Positions 35,436 to 43,723 of a stretch of 44,947 bases of DNA are shown here, piece by piece. The notes below the pieces were generated by a model. The model saw nothing but the letters and a program-made list of their open reading frames with translations, was not told the origin of the DNA and did not search any database. Position 1 is the first letter of the stretch, and each line of letters begins with the position of its first letter. The stretch is from Planctomycetia bacterium (GTDB taxonomy: Bacteria; Planctomycetota; Phycisphaerae; Phycisphaerales; SM1A02): NCBI GenBank assembly GCA_005790605.1, contig SXUI01000014.1, positions 1-44,947 of the forward strand. The letters are read 5' to 3'. The translations under genes were made by a program, and so were the position numbers.

Positions 35436-36515
35436 TCAGAAGTCGCGTCGAGAAAATCGCCACGCGCCAAATCCGAGCAACGCCGCTTCAAACATGAGGC
35501 TTGTACCGACGATCCACCAAACGGGTCTCGCGGTCATATCTCGTTCGACCGCCGCTTGCACATCGCGGCGGCGCGCGTACTTCGATCCAAGAAATCCACG
35601 ACCAGCCACGGCGCCATCGCCCATTTCGTCCTCATCGATCGTCGGCACATCTGCAACTTGTTTCAATGAACGATTGAGAAGTTGAATCGTTTCACTCGCC
35701 TTGGGAAGCGCGGTCTTGAGCGCGAAGAGTGAAAGGTGAATCGGGCGCCACACCGCGAGCGAATCCTTCGCTTCGCTCAGATCAACTTCAAGTGGCGCGC
35801 GGCCATCAACCGTTTGTGCCTGCTCGAGTCGCTTTTCAATCGCGGCAATCTCCACGCGCTGCACCGTTTCACCAAGCAAGGTGAACTGTTCGCCAAGGTG
35901 TGCAACCCACACGAAGACCCAGAAGAGCAGCGTCACGATGACCGACGCGATCACGGATCGCGTCAGGCTTCCCACAACCGCCATCACACAGTAGAGATAG
36001 CTGTAGAAGATGAGCATGATCGGCACCGCGACGAACAGTCCAATGCTCCACACGCCTCCGCGAATGCCGAGAACGAAAAATGACAGCGTTGTAAACACCA
36101 GCACTTGGGCGAGCGTAAAAAGCAATCCAGTCGCGAACTTCGTGAGGAAGAGACGGGGTCGAGAGATCGGCTTGGAAACAAGCGTGTCAACGCCACCGGT
36201 CACAAGTTCAGGAAATATGGTGGCGGTCGAGAGCAGCGCGAGAATTGTGGAAATCCAAGCCAGCCAGAAGCCCACACCAAACGACGCAAAGAGCGTGTGA
36301 TAGAACTGTTCAGGCGGAAAGAGTGCCGAAGTCACGCCTTGAATGTCTAAGTGCCAAACGATGATCGTGACACCCTTCTCGTCAATGCCAAGGGCACCAA
36401 TGACCGCAACGACAAGCGCATTGAGCACAAGCGCGATCCAGAAAAGTTTGCGCGCATTGAGCTCGCGATACGCATCGACAAGCAGCGCCCATGTTTGCAT
36501 CCACACGATGTTCAT
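35436..36515 (-). CDS. ABC transporter permease (ABC-2-like)
   Basis: 359 residues from an ATG at 36515 that overlaps the ATPase stop (ATGA). Helices are visible at about 22-43, 76-100, 125-150, 155-178, 183-209 and near 335-355. After the fourth or fifth helix lies a soluble part of about 120 residues (about 215-330) with ETVQRVEIAAIEKRLEQAQ and a long polar stretch, between the last two helices. TGGVDTLVSKPISRPRLFLTKF is typical of ABC-2 exporters of the NosY/Nat type. The exported substrate is unknown. Confidence 0.82.
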   Translation of the reverse strand: MNIVWMQTWALLVDAYRELNARKLFWIALVLNALVVAVIGALGIDEKGVTIIVWHLDIQGVTSALFPPEQFYHTLFASFGVGFWLAWISTILALLSTATIFPELVTGGVDTLVSKPISRPRLFLTKFATGLLFTLAQVLVFTTLSFFVLGIRGGVWSIGLFVAVPIMLIFYSYLYCVMAVVGSLTRSVIASVIVTLLFWVFVWVAHLGEQFTLLGETVQRVEIAAIEKRLEQAQTVDGRAPLEVDLSEAKDSLAVWRPIHLSLFALKTALPKASETIQLLNRSLKQVADVPTIDEDEMGDGAVAGRGFLGSKYARRRDVQAAVERDMTARPVWWIVGTSLMFEAALLGFGAWRFSRRDF

Positions 36516-37474
36516 CGCCCAGCCTCCGCGCCGATGGGCCGCGCGCGCCCGCTTGTTGGATCAGTCACTTCACGCATGAACACAGCCTCAAGGGACTCGC
36601 GGGTTTCCGCAAACGAGTGCAGCGTGCGGCCTTCGCTGCGGAGTCTGTCGAGAATCGGCTGCACGCTCTCGCTCGACGCTTTCGGAAAGTCCAGCGCATG
36701 GAATCCGCGATCCATCGCAGCGACTCCGCCGACTTCGGCTGCCCACGCTGGCGAGGCACCAGAAAACACCACGCGCATGCAATGACTGTCTCGAGTGAGT
36801 TCCTCAATGCTGCCCTGCTTCGCGACACGGCCCTGCACCATGATCGCGACACGATCGCATACAAGTTCGATTTCGCTCAAGAGATGGCTGTTCAGGAACA
36901 CTGTTGTGCCGCGCGCACGAATCTGTAGCAAGACATCACGAATCTCTCGCCTTCCAACCGGATCGACGCCATCGGTTGGCTCATCAAGAATGACAAGTTC
37001 AGGATCGTTCACCATCGCCGATGCGATACCAATGCGCTGCTGCATGCCTTTGGAGTACGAGCCGATTCGCTTGTCGGCCCACACAAGCATGCCGACCGTG
37101 TCAAGAAGTTCGTTCGCGCGGCGCCTCCGTTGTCGCTTCTCCACGCCCGTCATCGCGCCGAAAAACTCCACACACTGGCGACCAGTCAAGTAGGCCGGAA
37201 ATCGATGGTGCTCGGGGAGATACCCAATGCGACCGAGTGTCGGAATGTGCCCAACGGGATGACCGAGGACCGTCCCCTCCACGCGCGTGGGTCGAACGAT
37301 CGTCGTCACGACTTTGACGAGCGTCGATTTTCCTGCGCCATTGGGACCGAGCAGTCCGAAGATCTCGCCTTTCGATACGCGCATCGCGATCGATCGCAGG
37401 GCGTGCACTCCACCCGCGTAGATCTTGTCGACGAGTGTGAGGTGCAGCGCGTGAGATGCGTCGGCTTCAACCAT
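36512..37474 (-). CDS. ABC transporter ATP-binding protein
   Basis: 320 residues from the ATG at 37474 (an in-frame GTG at 37522 would add 16). Walker A is LLGPNGAGKS (about 41-50), the signature is SYSKGMQQR, Walker B is LVILDEPTDGVDP and the H-loop is LNSHLLSE. The C-terminal 90 residues (from about 235) resemble the DUF4162-type tail of ABC-2 exporter ATPases. It drives the permease encoded immediately downstream. It is separated from mltA by 75 bases without a visible terminator. Confidence 0.92.
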   Translation of the reverse strand: MVEADASHALHLTLVDKIYAGGVHALRSIAMRVSKGEIFGLLGPNGAGKSTLVKVVTTIVRPTRVEGTVLGHPVGHIPTLGRIGYLPEHHRFPAYLTGRQCVEFFGAMTGVEKRQRRRRANELLDTVGMLVWADKRIGSYSKGMQQRIGIASAMVNDPELVILDEPTDGVDPVGRREIRDVLLQIRARGTTVFLNSHLLSEIELVCDRVAIMVQGRVAKQGSIEELTRDSHCMRVVFSGASPAWAAEVGGVAAMDRGFHALDFPKASSESVQPILDRLRSEGRTLHSFAETRESLEAVFMREVTDPTSGRARPIGAEAGR

Positions 37475-37549
37475 GAGGCGAAAGGGTACCTGTCGCGCCT
37501 GCGTGCGTTGCGCAGCTGGCACCTGATTCAGAGGGGCAAGTTGAAATAC

Positions 37550-38842
37550 TCAGCCCTTCGTCGGCCGTGGCGCGATTGGTGGCGCGACCTTGGCAACTTC
37601 CGGAAGCGGATACTGCGAGACGAACTCTGGCTTCAGGAAGAAGTAGAAAAGTTTGCCGTTCGCGTATTGACCGCCTGCGAGCAACTCAGCAGCAGGACCC
37701 GAACCCATGTAGAGGTCGGCGCGACCCGCAGCGCGAATGGCGCCGCCCGTGTCTTGGTCGAGCATGAAGTTCACGAACTCGATGTTCTCGCGCGCGAAAG
37801 TCTGCGCAAGTGTGTCCACCATCGTAAGCCCACCTCGGGGGAAGATCGTCTTGTCTGTTGCGATCGACGCATCCTCGCTCACCCGCACGCCCAGTGAGCC
37901 CTTCGGCCACTGGCCTTCGGGATACTCAGTGAAAAACACATACGACTCATTCTTTGCGATGAGCGCGTCGACGGTCGAGGGGTCCTTCTCCCACGCACGA
38001 CGAATGGAGGAGAGTGAGAGTTGTGATTTCCGCAGCAAACCCGCGTCAACCATCGCGCGTCCGAGTCCGAAGTACGGTCGATCCGTCTTTCCGGCGTAAC
38101 CCACATACATCACGGAGTTGTCGGGCATCAAGAGTTTCGCACTGCCATTGACTTGCACGATGTACACATCGAGTGGGCTCTCGAGGTAGACGAGTTCGCT
38201 TCCCTTCAGCATGCCACTCGCTTCAATCTCTGAACGCGTGGGATAAGGCTCGACGCTTCCATCGGCGGCGCGGCGACCTTTGGGTTGACCAGTGAGCGGA
38301 TCCGTCACGAGGTCTGCCGGTCGACGATAGAGCGCGTGTTGAAACTGATCGGTGGGCGTCGCGCTCGCATGAAAGATCGGAGAGAAGTACCCGGTGAAGA
38401 GCACTTCGCGTTCCTCATTCCATCCAACGCTCTGCCAGACATCAAACATCGAAAGGAAGCGCGACTTGAACTCCTCAGCGTCCTTACTCGTCGCGAGGAG
38501 ATCTTTGAACGCGATCAAACTTGACGCTGCCTGCTCATGCGTGCAGACCTCTTCGCCGCTCCCTTGATTCTTGAAGGGATACCACTGCTTACTCGATGGC
38601 TTCTGAAACCAACCGATGCTCTGATCGAGTGACCGATCGAGGTAGAAACTCTTGCGCGCGTACGCCTTCGCGACTTCGGGTTGCGCATCGTTGGGCCCAA
38701 GCTTGATGAGCGCCGGACCATTCGTTTCCATATCTGCAGTGCGACCCGCGATAGCCTTCCCGTTCTGACATGCAGTCAGACCGAGCGTCAGTGCGGGAGC
38801 GAACGCGAAGAAAAGGACGGCCGAGGCGACTTTTGATTGCAT
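37550..38842 (-). CDS. mltA: membrane-bound lytic murein transglycosylase A (3D domain)
   Basis: Cleaves peptidoglycan with formation of 1,6-anhydro-MurNAc. 430 residues from an ATG at 38842. A signal peptide with lipobox LTAC (lipid-modified Cys25) marks a lipoprotein. The MltA domain (about 125-300) has VLFTGYFSPIFHAS and SPLDVYIVQVNGSAKL. The C-terminal 3D domain has NFMLDQDTGGAIRAAGRADL and YMGSGPAAELLAG, which contain the catalytic Asp region. Its presence shows that this organism makes and remodels peptidoglycan, which agrees with current views of Phycisphaerae. Confidence 0.92.
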   Translation of the reverse strand: MQSKVASAVLFFAFAPALTLGLTACQNGKAIAGRTADMETNGPALIKLGPNDAQPEVAKAYARKSFYLDRSLDQSIGWFQKPSSKQWYPFKNQGSGEEVCTHEQAASSLIAFKDLLATSKDAEEFKSRFLSMFDVWQSVGWNEEREVLFTGYFSPIFHASATPTDQFQHALYRRPADLVTDPLTGQPKGRRAADGSVEPYPTRSEIEASGMLKGSELVYLESPLDVYIVQVNGSAKLLMPDNSVMYVGYAGKTDRPYFGLGRAMVDAGLLRKSQLSLSSIRRAWEKDPSTVDALIAKNESYVFFTEYPEGQWPKGSLGVRVSEDASIATDKTIFPRGGLTMVDTLAQTFARENIEFVNFMLDQDTGGAIRAAGRADLYMGSGPAAELLAGGQYANGKLFYFFLKPEFVSQYPLPEVAKVAPPIAPRPTKG

Positions 38843-38901
38843 GGCGGAAGTGCGGTGCGAGGGTGCAAAAACTGGATTTCTTGACGGGTTGAAGAGGGTC
38901 C

Positions 38902-38924
38902 CCGCTGATCGGCAATTTCAGCGG
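38902..38924. repeat. inverted repeat upstream of mltA
   Basis: CCGCTGA and TCAGCGG, seven perfect pairs with a nine-base spacer, 60-82 bases upstream of the mltA start and 107-129 bases upstream of tatA. It could be an operator or a leader hairpin; nothing decides which. Confidence 0.35.
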
Positions 38925-38992
38925 TTTCGCCACAATCTCCCGCGATCACAGGCGTTTGGTCGAAGCACACATGCACCGGCGGTGCCGAGGGC

Positions 38993-38998
38993 TATACT
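38993..38998 (+). promoter_or_regulatory. -10 box TATACT of tatA
   Basis: TATACT followed by CGTCGCT, 32 bases before the tatA ATG, so a leader of about 25 bases that includes the AGGA ribosome binding site at 39022-39025. No good -35 box is seen 17 bases upstream. Confidence 0.4.
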
Positions 38999-39030
38999 CG
39001 TCGCTCCCGCGTACAGGATTTAGGACACCC

Positions 39031-39336
39031 ATGAACCTCGACTCGATCACCACTGCAAGCGCCGACCTCTCCACCTCGATCCTGGCATTCTCAATGCCAA
39101 GCGGCATGGAATGGCTCGTGGTGCTCGCCATCGGTCTACTGCTGTTCGGCAAGCGCCTGCCTGAAGTCGGTCGCTCGCTTGGTCAGGGCATCAACGAGTT
39201 CAAGAAGGGCCTGAAGGATGTCGACAACGGCGCGAAGGATGGCGCGGGCTCGAGCCAAGCGCGGACGCCTGAGCTGCCTTCAAGCAGCGCGCAGTCGAGC
39301 CAATCTTCGCAGCGCTCAGAGTCGACGACGCACTGA
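39031..39336 (+). CDS. tatA: twin-arginine translocase subunit TatA/TatE
   Basis: Forms the protein-conducting assembly of the Tat pathway. 101 residues from the ATG at 39031 with AGGA six bases upstream. A 25-residue N-terminal extension (MNLDSITTASADLSTS) precedes the usual start MEWLVVLAIGLLLFGKRLPE. Then come the hinge FG at 39-40 and the amphipathic helix EVGRSLGQGINEFKKGL. The C-terminus is Ser/Gln-rich. The gene is separate from tatC (12433); no tatB-like gene is seen, so this may be a minimal TatAC system or another tatA copy lies elsewhere. Confidence 0.94.
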   Translation: MNLDSITTASADLSTSILAFSMPSGMEWLVVLAIGLLLFGKRLPEVGRSLGQGINEFKKGLKDVDNGAKDGAGSSQARTPELPSSSAQSSQSSQRSESTTH

Positions 39337-39361
39337 GTCGCGAGGCGTCCCCCCAAAAACT

Positions 39362-39395
39362 CGAACTCATGCACGGGCAGTCCGCGTGGAGTTCG
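39362..39395. terminator. hairpin between tatA and rmuC
   Basis: CGAACTC pairs with GAGTTCG (7 bp) and, after a three-base bulge, CACG pairs with CGTG around a nine-base loop. It lies between two convergent genes, so it could end both. No U-tract is seen. Confidence 0.4.
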
Positions 39396-39478
39396 TCTCG
39401 GTCCGCCTTCGGCTGATCCCTGAACCGTAAGTACTCCGTTTCGGCGCCGCAAGGAAGGCGGCCGCTGCGCTGTTTCTC

Positions 39479-41035
39479 TCAATCCTGCTTCGATCGATCG
39501 GGGAGCGCCCTGCCCTGCAACTCGCGCAGTTCTTCTCCTGCGGGCGAAAGTTCCGCTGGGATCAATGTGAGCTCGCCTGCAAGCTCGGCGGTACTTCGAG
39601 CACTCGGTAGGAGGCGCGAATTGAAACTCCCCACGGCCTTGTTGTAACCCTTCGAAGCCGCGTTGATGCCTGCGCCGACGCTCTCGAGATGCTCAGCGAA
39701 TGTCTGAATGCGCTCAAGCAGTTCCTTCGCGTTCTCACCAATCTTGCGCGCATTCTCATTGAGTTTCGACTGCTGCCACTGCATCGCGCATGTGCGCAAC
39801 AAGCACAGCAGCGTTGACGCGGTCGTGATGATGATTCGCTTATCTAATGCCTCGCGATAGATGGTCGCATCCTCTTCAAGTGCGGCGATGAGTCCGCTCT
39901 CGAGTGGCACAAAGAGCACAGTGATCTCCACGCCTTCGCCCATCGCCTTCGCGTACTCGCGGGACGCAAGCATCCGGACATGGTTCCTCAATGCTTGCGC
40001 ATGGTCGCTTCGACGCGCCGCGCGCTCTGCATCCGAGTGCGCAGGCTCAAGCGAGTCGAGGTAGGCATTCATCGGAACCTTGGCATCGATAGGGACGAAT
40101 CGTCCGCCTGGAAGACGCACGGTCATGTCGGGTCGAAGCCGATTTCCTTCCTCGTCGTCGACGCTCGTTTGCTCCGTGAAGTCGACATTTTCAACGAGTC
40201 CAGCCATCTCCGCGATGTTGTGGAGCGAAACCTCGCCCCACTGGCCTCGTTGGCGATTGTCGCGAAGCGCACTCGAAAGCGTTTGCGCGGCTGTCGACGC
40301 ACGCTGCTGGAGTTCTGCGATCTGGCGCAATTGCTCAGCGAGCGTCCGCGTGTCACCCTCGCGCTTTTCGCCAAGCGACTTCATCAGTTCTTCCTGCTTG
40401 ACCAACTGTTCACGCAATGGATCCAGAGTCGCGGTGATGGACTTCTGCCGTGATTCAAGCTCTTGCGCAGAGAGCTTGCTCTGTCCTTCGAACTGCTCCT
40501 TCGCCTGCTTGACGAGTGATTCCCCCGTCGCCTTCAGTAACTCCGCGCCGGTTGCGGCAAAGGTATCGCGCAGCGTCTCGCGCGACTGTTCAACAACCTT
40601 GCGCATCTCCTCAATCGATCGTTCCCGCTCGGCGAGTTGCTTCTCCATCGCCGACTCGCGCTCTGTGATGCGTGCTTGCATCTCCCGAAGTTCGGCCTGC
40701 GCTTGAGAGTGACGCGCGGCGATCTCCTCAGCGCGAGTTCGCTCACTGTCCACGCGAGTCTGAAGCGCGATAGATGATGCACGCGATTCTTCGAGCAACG
40801 CCTTCGCTGCGGACGCATCGCGCGCAGTGGTAGCGCCCTCGACGCGAAGCGTGTCGCGTTCGGTTCGAAGCGAAACCACCTCAGCCGCACGCGCGGCGCT
40901 CGCAGCGTCGTCGATGGCAGTGAGCGAGCGAGCCTTGTTCATCGCGAACCAGTACCCGACGGCGGCAAAAACGCCGCCACCGAGCGCGATTCCCACAAGC
41001 AATGAGATTCCATCCATGGCCCGCATCGTATCCAT
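39479..41035 (-). CDS. rmuC: RmuC-family DNA recombination protein
   Basis: 518 residues from an ATG at 41035; the ATG at 41017 (MDGISLLVG) fits the family start equally well. An N-terminal membrane helix (about 8-30) is followed by a long coiled coil (about 40-240, rich in Arg, Glu and Ala). The RmuC domain starts at about 255: DNRQRGQWGEVSLHNIAEM, then RLRPDMTVRLPGGRFVPIDA, KVPMNAYLD and LFVPLESGLIAALEEDATI. The family is nuclease-like (PD-(D/E)xK relatives) and limits inversions at short repeats in E. coli. It is divergent from tRNA-Val. Confidence 0.93.
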   Translation of the reverse strand: MDTMRAMDGISLLVGIALGGGVFAAVGYWFAMNKARSLTAIDDAASAARAAEVVSLRTERDTLRVEGATTARDASAAKALLEESRASSIALQTRVDSERTRAEEIAARHSQAQAELREMQARITERESAMEKQLAERERSIEEMRKVVEQSRETLRDTFAATGAELLKATGESLVKQAKEQFEGQSKLSAQELESRQKSITATLDPLREQLVKQEELMKSLGEKREGDTRTLAEQLRQIAELQQRASTAAQTLSSALRDNRQRGQWGEVSLHNIAEMAGLVENVDFTEQTSVDDEEGNRLRPDMTVRLPGGRFVPIDAKVPMNAYLDSLEPAHSDAERAARRSDHAQALRNHVRMLASREYAKAMGEGVEITVLFVPLESGLIAALEEDATIYREALDKRIIITTASTLLCLLRTCAMQWQQSKLNENARKIGENAKELLERIQTFAEHLESVGAGINAASKGYNKAVGSFNSRLLPSARSTAELAGELTLIPAELSPAGEELRELQGRALPDRSKQD

Positions 41036-41055
41036 CAGCAGCCGCGATGGCGTGC

Positions 41056-41061
41056 TACACT
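41056..41061 (+). promoter_or_regulatory. -10 box TACACT of tRNA-Val
   Basis: TACACT ends 11 bases before the first base of the tRNA, so transcription would start about five bases before the mature 5' end. No -35 box stands out. The position relative to the tRNA is the main support. Confidence 0.4.
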
Positions 41062-41072
41062 CTCCGCCGTTC

Positions 41073-41146
41073 GGGCGATTAGCTCAGCTGGTTAGAGCAC
41101 ACGCATCACACGCGTGGGGTCGTAGGTTCGAATCCTATATCGCCCA
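41073..41146 (+). tRNA. tRNA-Val (anticodon CAC)
   Basis: Complete cloverleaf in 74 bases. The acceptor arms GGGCGAT and ATCGCCC pair fully, with discriminator A. The D arm is GCTC/GAGC, and the anticodon stem CACGC/GCGTG encloses the loop ATCACAC with CAC at 41107-41109, which reads GUG (Val). The T arm GTAGG/CCTAT has one G-U pair around TTCGAAT. CCA is not encoded (TTA follows) and must be added. Confidence 0.95.
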
Positions 41147-41153
41147 TTACAGG

Positions 41154-41200
41154 CAGTTGCGCGAGGTTGCACTGGTTCGCAAGGAGCAGCGCAACCTCGT
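41154..41200. repeat. inverted repeat just downstream of tRNA-Val
   Basis: CGAGGTTGC and GCAACCTCG (nine perfect pairs, with GC-rich flanks that partly pair) are separated by a loop of about 20 bases. It may be the terminator of the tRNA transcript. It is also the last recognisable structure before the apparent 5' break of the TlpA-like gene. Confidence 0.45.
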
Positions 41201-41226
41201 CGCGTTTCTGGGTTTATCGATGATGA

Positions 41227-42219
41227 GTGCGAAGTGGTGCGAGTTGGTGCGGCTGCCTGCTGCGCCGCATTTTCACCAGCCCATACTTGAACGCATGGTT
41301 CGACCGCGAAGGCGTGCGGCCGCTGCTGCAGGTCTATCAACGCGCTCCAGGGGGCATGCTCGCGCCGTACAAAGATGTGATTCTCGCGATGGAGAGTCGC
41401 TTCAAGCCAACCATTGAAGGCACCGATGGAATCGCACTCTACATGATGATGCTGACCGCGCTCGGTGACGCGGTCCCCGCCGAACAACGCGAGGCCGTGC
41501 GCGTGCATCTCGTGGATTTCGCAACGCAAGCACTCGCCGCAGCGCGAACAGCAAACGATGGACGGGCCATCGGCCGCCTCGAGCGCGCTCTGGGAATTCT
41601 TGACAGCAGTGCCAGCAAGGGCGAGTTCCTCAATCACGAAGCCCCCGACATCGAGTTTCTCTGGGCAGCGGATCAAAATGGGCTATTGGAGTTCAAGACG
41701 CTCGACGATCTCAAAGGCAAGATCGTGGTGCTCGACTTCTGGGCCACTTGGTGTGGACCTTGCATCGCGAGCTTCCCAAAGCTGAAGGAACTCTGCGCGC
41801 ACTATGCACCGACCGACGTCGTGGTAATCGGCGTCACGAGCTGTCACGACCACCACTATCCGAAGGCCAAACCAGCGGTTGACACCAAAGGTAATCCCGC
41901 GCTCGAGCATACGCTGATGGCTGAGTACATCAAGGATGTCGGCATCACATGGCCGATCGCCTTCAGTAAGGCTGATGTCATCAATCCGTCGTACGAAGTG
42001 ATGGGCATTCCACACATCGCGATCATTGATGCGAAAGGCGTGCTGCGTCACAACGGCCTTCACCCAAGCATGCCATTTGCGCAGAAGACAAAGCTCATCG
42101 ACGCGCTTCTCGTCGAGCAAGGGAAGACGCCGCCACCCGCGCCTCTAGCGCCGGCGCAGGCCGAACCAGCACCGAAGCGTGAGACCGTCACGGCTCCAAG
42201 CGCCCCTGTCAGCAAATGA
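41227..42219 (+). CDS. TlpA/ResA-like thioredoxin-fold protein, apparently lacking its 5' end
   Basis: 330 residues from a GTG at 41227; a stop codon lies directly before it in the same frame. A helical part (about 20-135) precedes the thioredoxin domain: LKGKIVVLDFWATWCGPC with the active-site Cys176 and Cys179 and the cis-Pro in MGIPHIAIID (Pro262). Such proteins are normally exported and reduce disulfides, for example in cytochrome c maturation. Here no signal peptide is present; the first 18 residues are Cys/Arg-rich and not family-like, while coding quality is good from about LNAWFDREGVRP. The C-terminal 30 residues are Pro/Ala-rich. The gene probably lost its export signal and start next to tRNA-Val; an alternative is a real start at the ATG of residue 44. 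Confidence 0.75.
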   Translation: MRSGASWCGCLLRRIFTSPYLNAWFDREGVRPLLQVYQRAPGGMLAPYKDVILAMESRFKPTIEGTDGIALYMMMLTALGDAVPAEQREAVRVHLVDFATQALAAARTANDGRAIGRLERALGILDSSASKGEFLNHEAPDIEFLWAADQNGLLEFKTLDDLKGKIVVLDFWATWCGPCIASFPKLKELCAHYAPTDVVVIGVTSCHDHHYPKAKPAVDTKGNPALEHTLMAEYIKDVGITWPIAFSKADVINPSYEVMGIPHIAIIDAKGVLRHNGLHPSMPFAQKTKLIDALLVEQGKTPPPAPLAPAQAEPAPKRETVTAPSAPVSK

Positions 42220-42231
42220 TCCAATTGCGCA

Positions 42232-42247
42232 CGCGAACCTCTTCGCG
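42232..42247. terminator. short hairpin between convergent genes
   Basis: CGCGAA, loop CCTC, TTCGCG, 12 bases after the TlpA-like stop. There is no U-tract. The rest of the 141-base gap (42220-42360) contains nothing else I can support. Confidence 0.35.
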
Positions 42248-42360
42248 CGCCTGTCCAGTTGCGTGATGAATCAATCGCGCGACGATCACTGTTGTCGTTG
42301 ATCACTCACGACGCGGCTGCTGATTTGCGAAACATGGGCGCGTTGAACGCTCGCGCGCCT

Positions 42361-43572
42361 TCACGGGCACTGCCCCCACTCTCCGAGGAGCTGACCTAAG
42401 TCCGCGCCATCCACAGCGCCGTCTCCATTCACATCGCCATCACAACTTCCGCCTCCGCCTGCACCAGCCGCGCGCGGAAGCAGCGCAACGCGAAATCCAC
42501 CGAACGCTCGCGTATTCCCCAACACTTGGGAATACGGATCGCTGGCGCCTGTTGCGGACATCCAAAGTTGCCACGCGCCAGCTGCGGAAATGCCGCCGTG
42601 CATCTGGCGCCAGATCGGCATGCCTTGCGGGTTTGGAGCTCCAGCAATCGGCGGCACTACCGTGTCTGTCCATTCGACGACATTGCCTCCCTGATCGAAG
42701 GTGCCCCATGGACTCGGAGAATGACATTCGCCGACGCCCACGAGATTGCCAACGAAGACAGCATCGGGGCAAGTCGATGTCTCACCATTAGCACACGACG
42801 CAGGACACCAGTTTGCAATGTCGTTGTAGCACGCGAGCGGTTGGGTAGAAGCGTTCGTCACATGGCCACATGGGTCGCAAGTTGCTGCGGTCGGCGTTTC
42901 GTCGGTTCGCTCTGGATATCGCCAATAGTGTCGGCCCGCTGGCGTCAACACGGGCGTGTAGTACGCCGCCTTGATCCACTCATCCTGACTCGGCAAAACA
43001 AATCCCTCGACCACACCACGCGTCGCGTAGGAGCCGAATGTGTTTTGGTTCCGAAGGTCATATGCGCCAGTTTCCGTTTGCGGCGAGAACTCACAGTGAT
43101 AGTGAACCGCGCCATCCGCGCCAACTTCACGCGAGTGTTTCCCATTGTGCAGCGCATTGATAAAGCGTGCGGCGCGAAAGAAATCAATGAAGCCGATCGG
43201 CTTGTTCTCCCACACTGGAAATGCAACGCGGAAGTGATCGCCCACGGGTGCATCCGAGACGCGACGGACGGAGCCGTACTTTGGATTCGTCGAAGGATCC
43301 ATCAGCGGATCCCACAATTGCCGCGCGTTCGATCCTTCAGGATCGACAGCATTGAGGAACTGCACATACTGCGCCACGGTCACTTCAAAGCGACCGATCT
43401 CATACTCGTATGCGACGGCCCCAACAAACTCGTCAGCGGCCTTGGGCGTGGGAAATGTCGGATTGAAGTTGTCGATCGGCAGCGCTGCGTTTCCAGGATC
43501 ACCGACACGCACAAGCGTGAACTCGGTCGACGGCGTAAAGCAAAGCGCAAGCAGCACAACGATAGGATTCAC
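42361..43572 (-). CDS. exported SUMF1/formylglycine-generating-enzyme-like protein with dockerin-like tail
   Basis: 403 residues from the GTG at 43572, chosen because AGGAG lies about eight bases upstream and a signal peptide starts there (NPIVVLLALCFTPS); the frame is open 48 residues further up without a plausible protein. The SUMF1 domain (about 45-360) is shown by YEYEIGRFEVTVAQYVQFLN, FVLPSQDEWIKAAYY, WGTFDQGGNVVEWTD and GNTRAFGGFRVALL. The catalytic Cys pair of true formylglycine enzymes is not evident, so it is more likely a binding or surface protein than a sulfatase activator. Residues 380-403 are one EF-hand/dockerin-like repeat, GDVNGDGAVDGADLGQLL followed by GEWG, as on the subtilase at 17722. 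Confidence 0.85.
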   Translation of the reverse strand: MNPIVVLLALCFTPSTEFTLVRVGDPGNAALPIDNFNPTFPTPKAADEFVGAVAYEYEIGRFEVTVAQYVQFLNAVDPEGSNARQLWDPLMDPSTNPKYGSVRRVSDAPVGDHFRVAFPVWENKPIGFIDFFRAARFINALHNGKHSREVGADGAVHYHCEFSPQTETGAYDLRNQNTFGSYATRGVVEGFVLPSQDEWIKAAYYTPVLTPAGRHYWRYPERTDETPTAATCDPCGHVTNASTQPLACYNDIANWCPASCANGETSTCPDAVFVGNLVGVGECHSPSPWGTFDQGGNVVEWTDTVVPPIAGAPNPQGMPIWRQMHGGISAAGAWQLWMSATGASDPYSQVLGNTRAFGGFRVALLPRAAGAGGGGSCDGDVNGDGAVDGADLGQLLGEWGQCP

Positions 43573-43723
43573 GAAAACGCTCCTGTATCCATGCTTCCAC
43601 GGGATGCGACCGACCAACGACGGGCGGGGTATCAAAGAGCGATTGCGTGACTCCCGGTTTCGGGGACAGCTTCCTCCTGGGATTAAACAGGCTGACAAGT
43701 CCTCGTAACGGGACATCCACCCT
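43573..43723 (-). other. leader region of the SUMF1-like gene
   Basis: About 150 bases before the GTG. On the minus strand it contains CCCG-AAAC-CGGG and a GGAC/GTCC pair enclosing AATCCCAGGAGGAAGC, with a good AGGAG ribosome binding site at its end. It looks folded, but I cannot match it to a known riboswitch class. Confidence 0.35.

Noticed and set aside
38589-38933. Minus-strand frame starting 91 bases before mltA, possible leader peptide
   Set aside because: It overlaps the lipoprotein start in another frame and lacks a ribosome binding site; the hairpin there could be regulatory but a peptide cannot be supported.
41060-41417. Open frame running through tRNA-Val into the TlpA-like gene
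   Set aside because: It crosses a complete tRNA and gives no family match.
43573-43720. Possible cobalamin riboswitch in the leader of the SUMF1-like gene
   Set aside because: A GCTGTCCCCG stretch resembles part of the B12 box region, but the rest of the conserved core is missing and the gene has no link to cobalamin.
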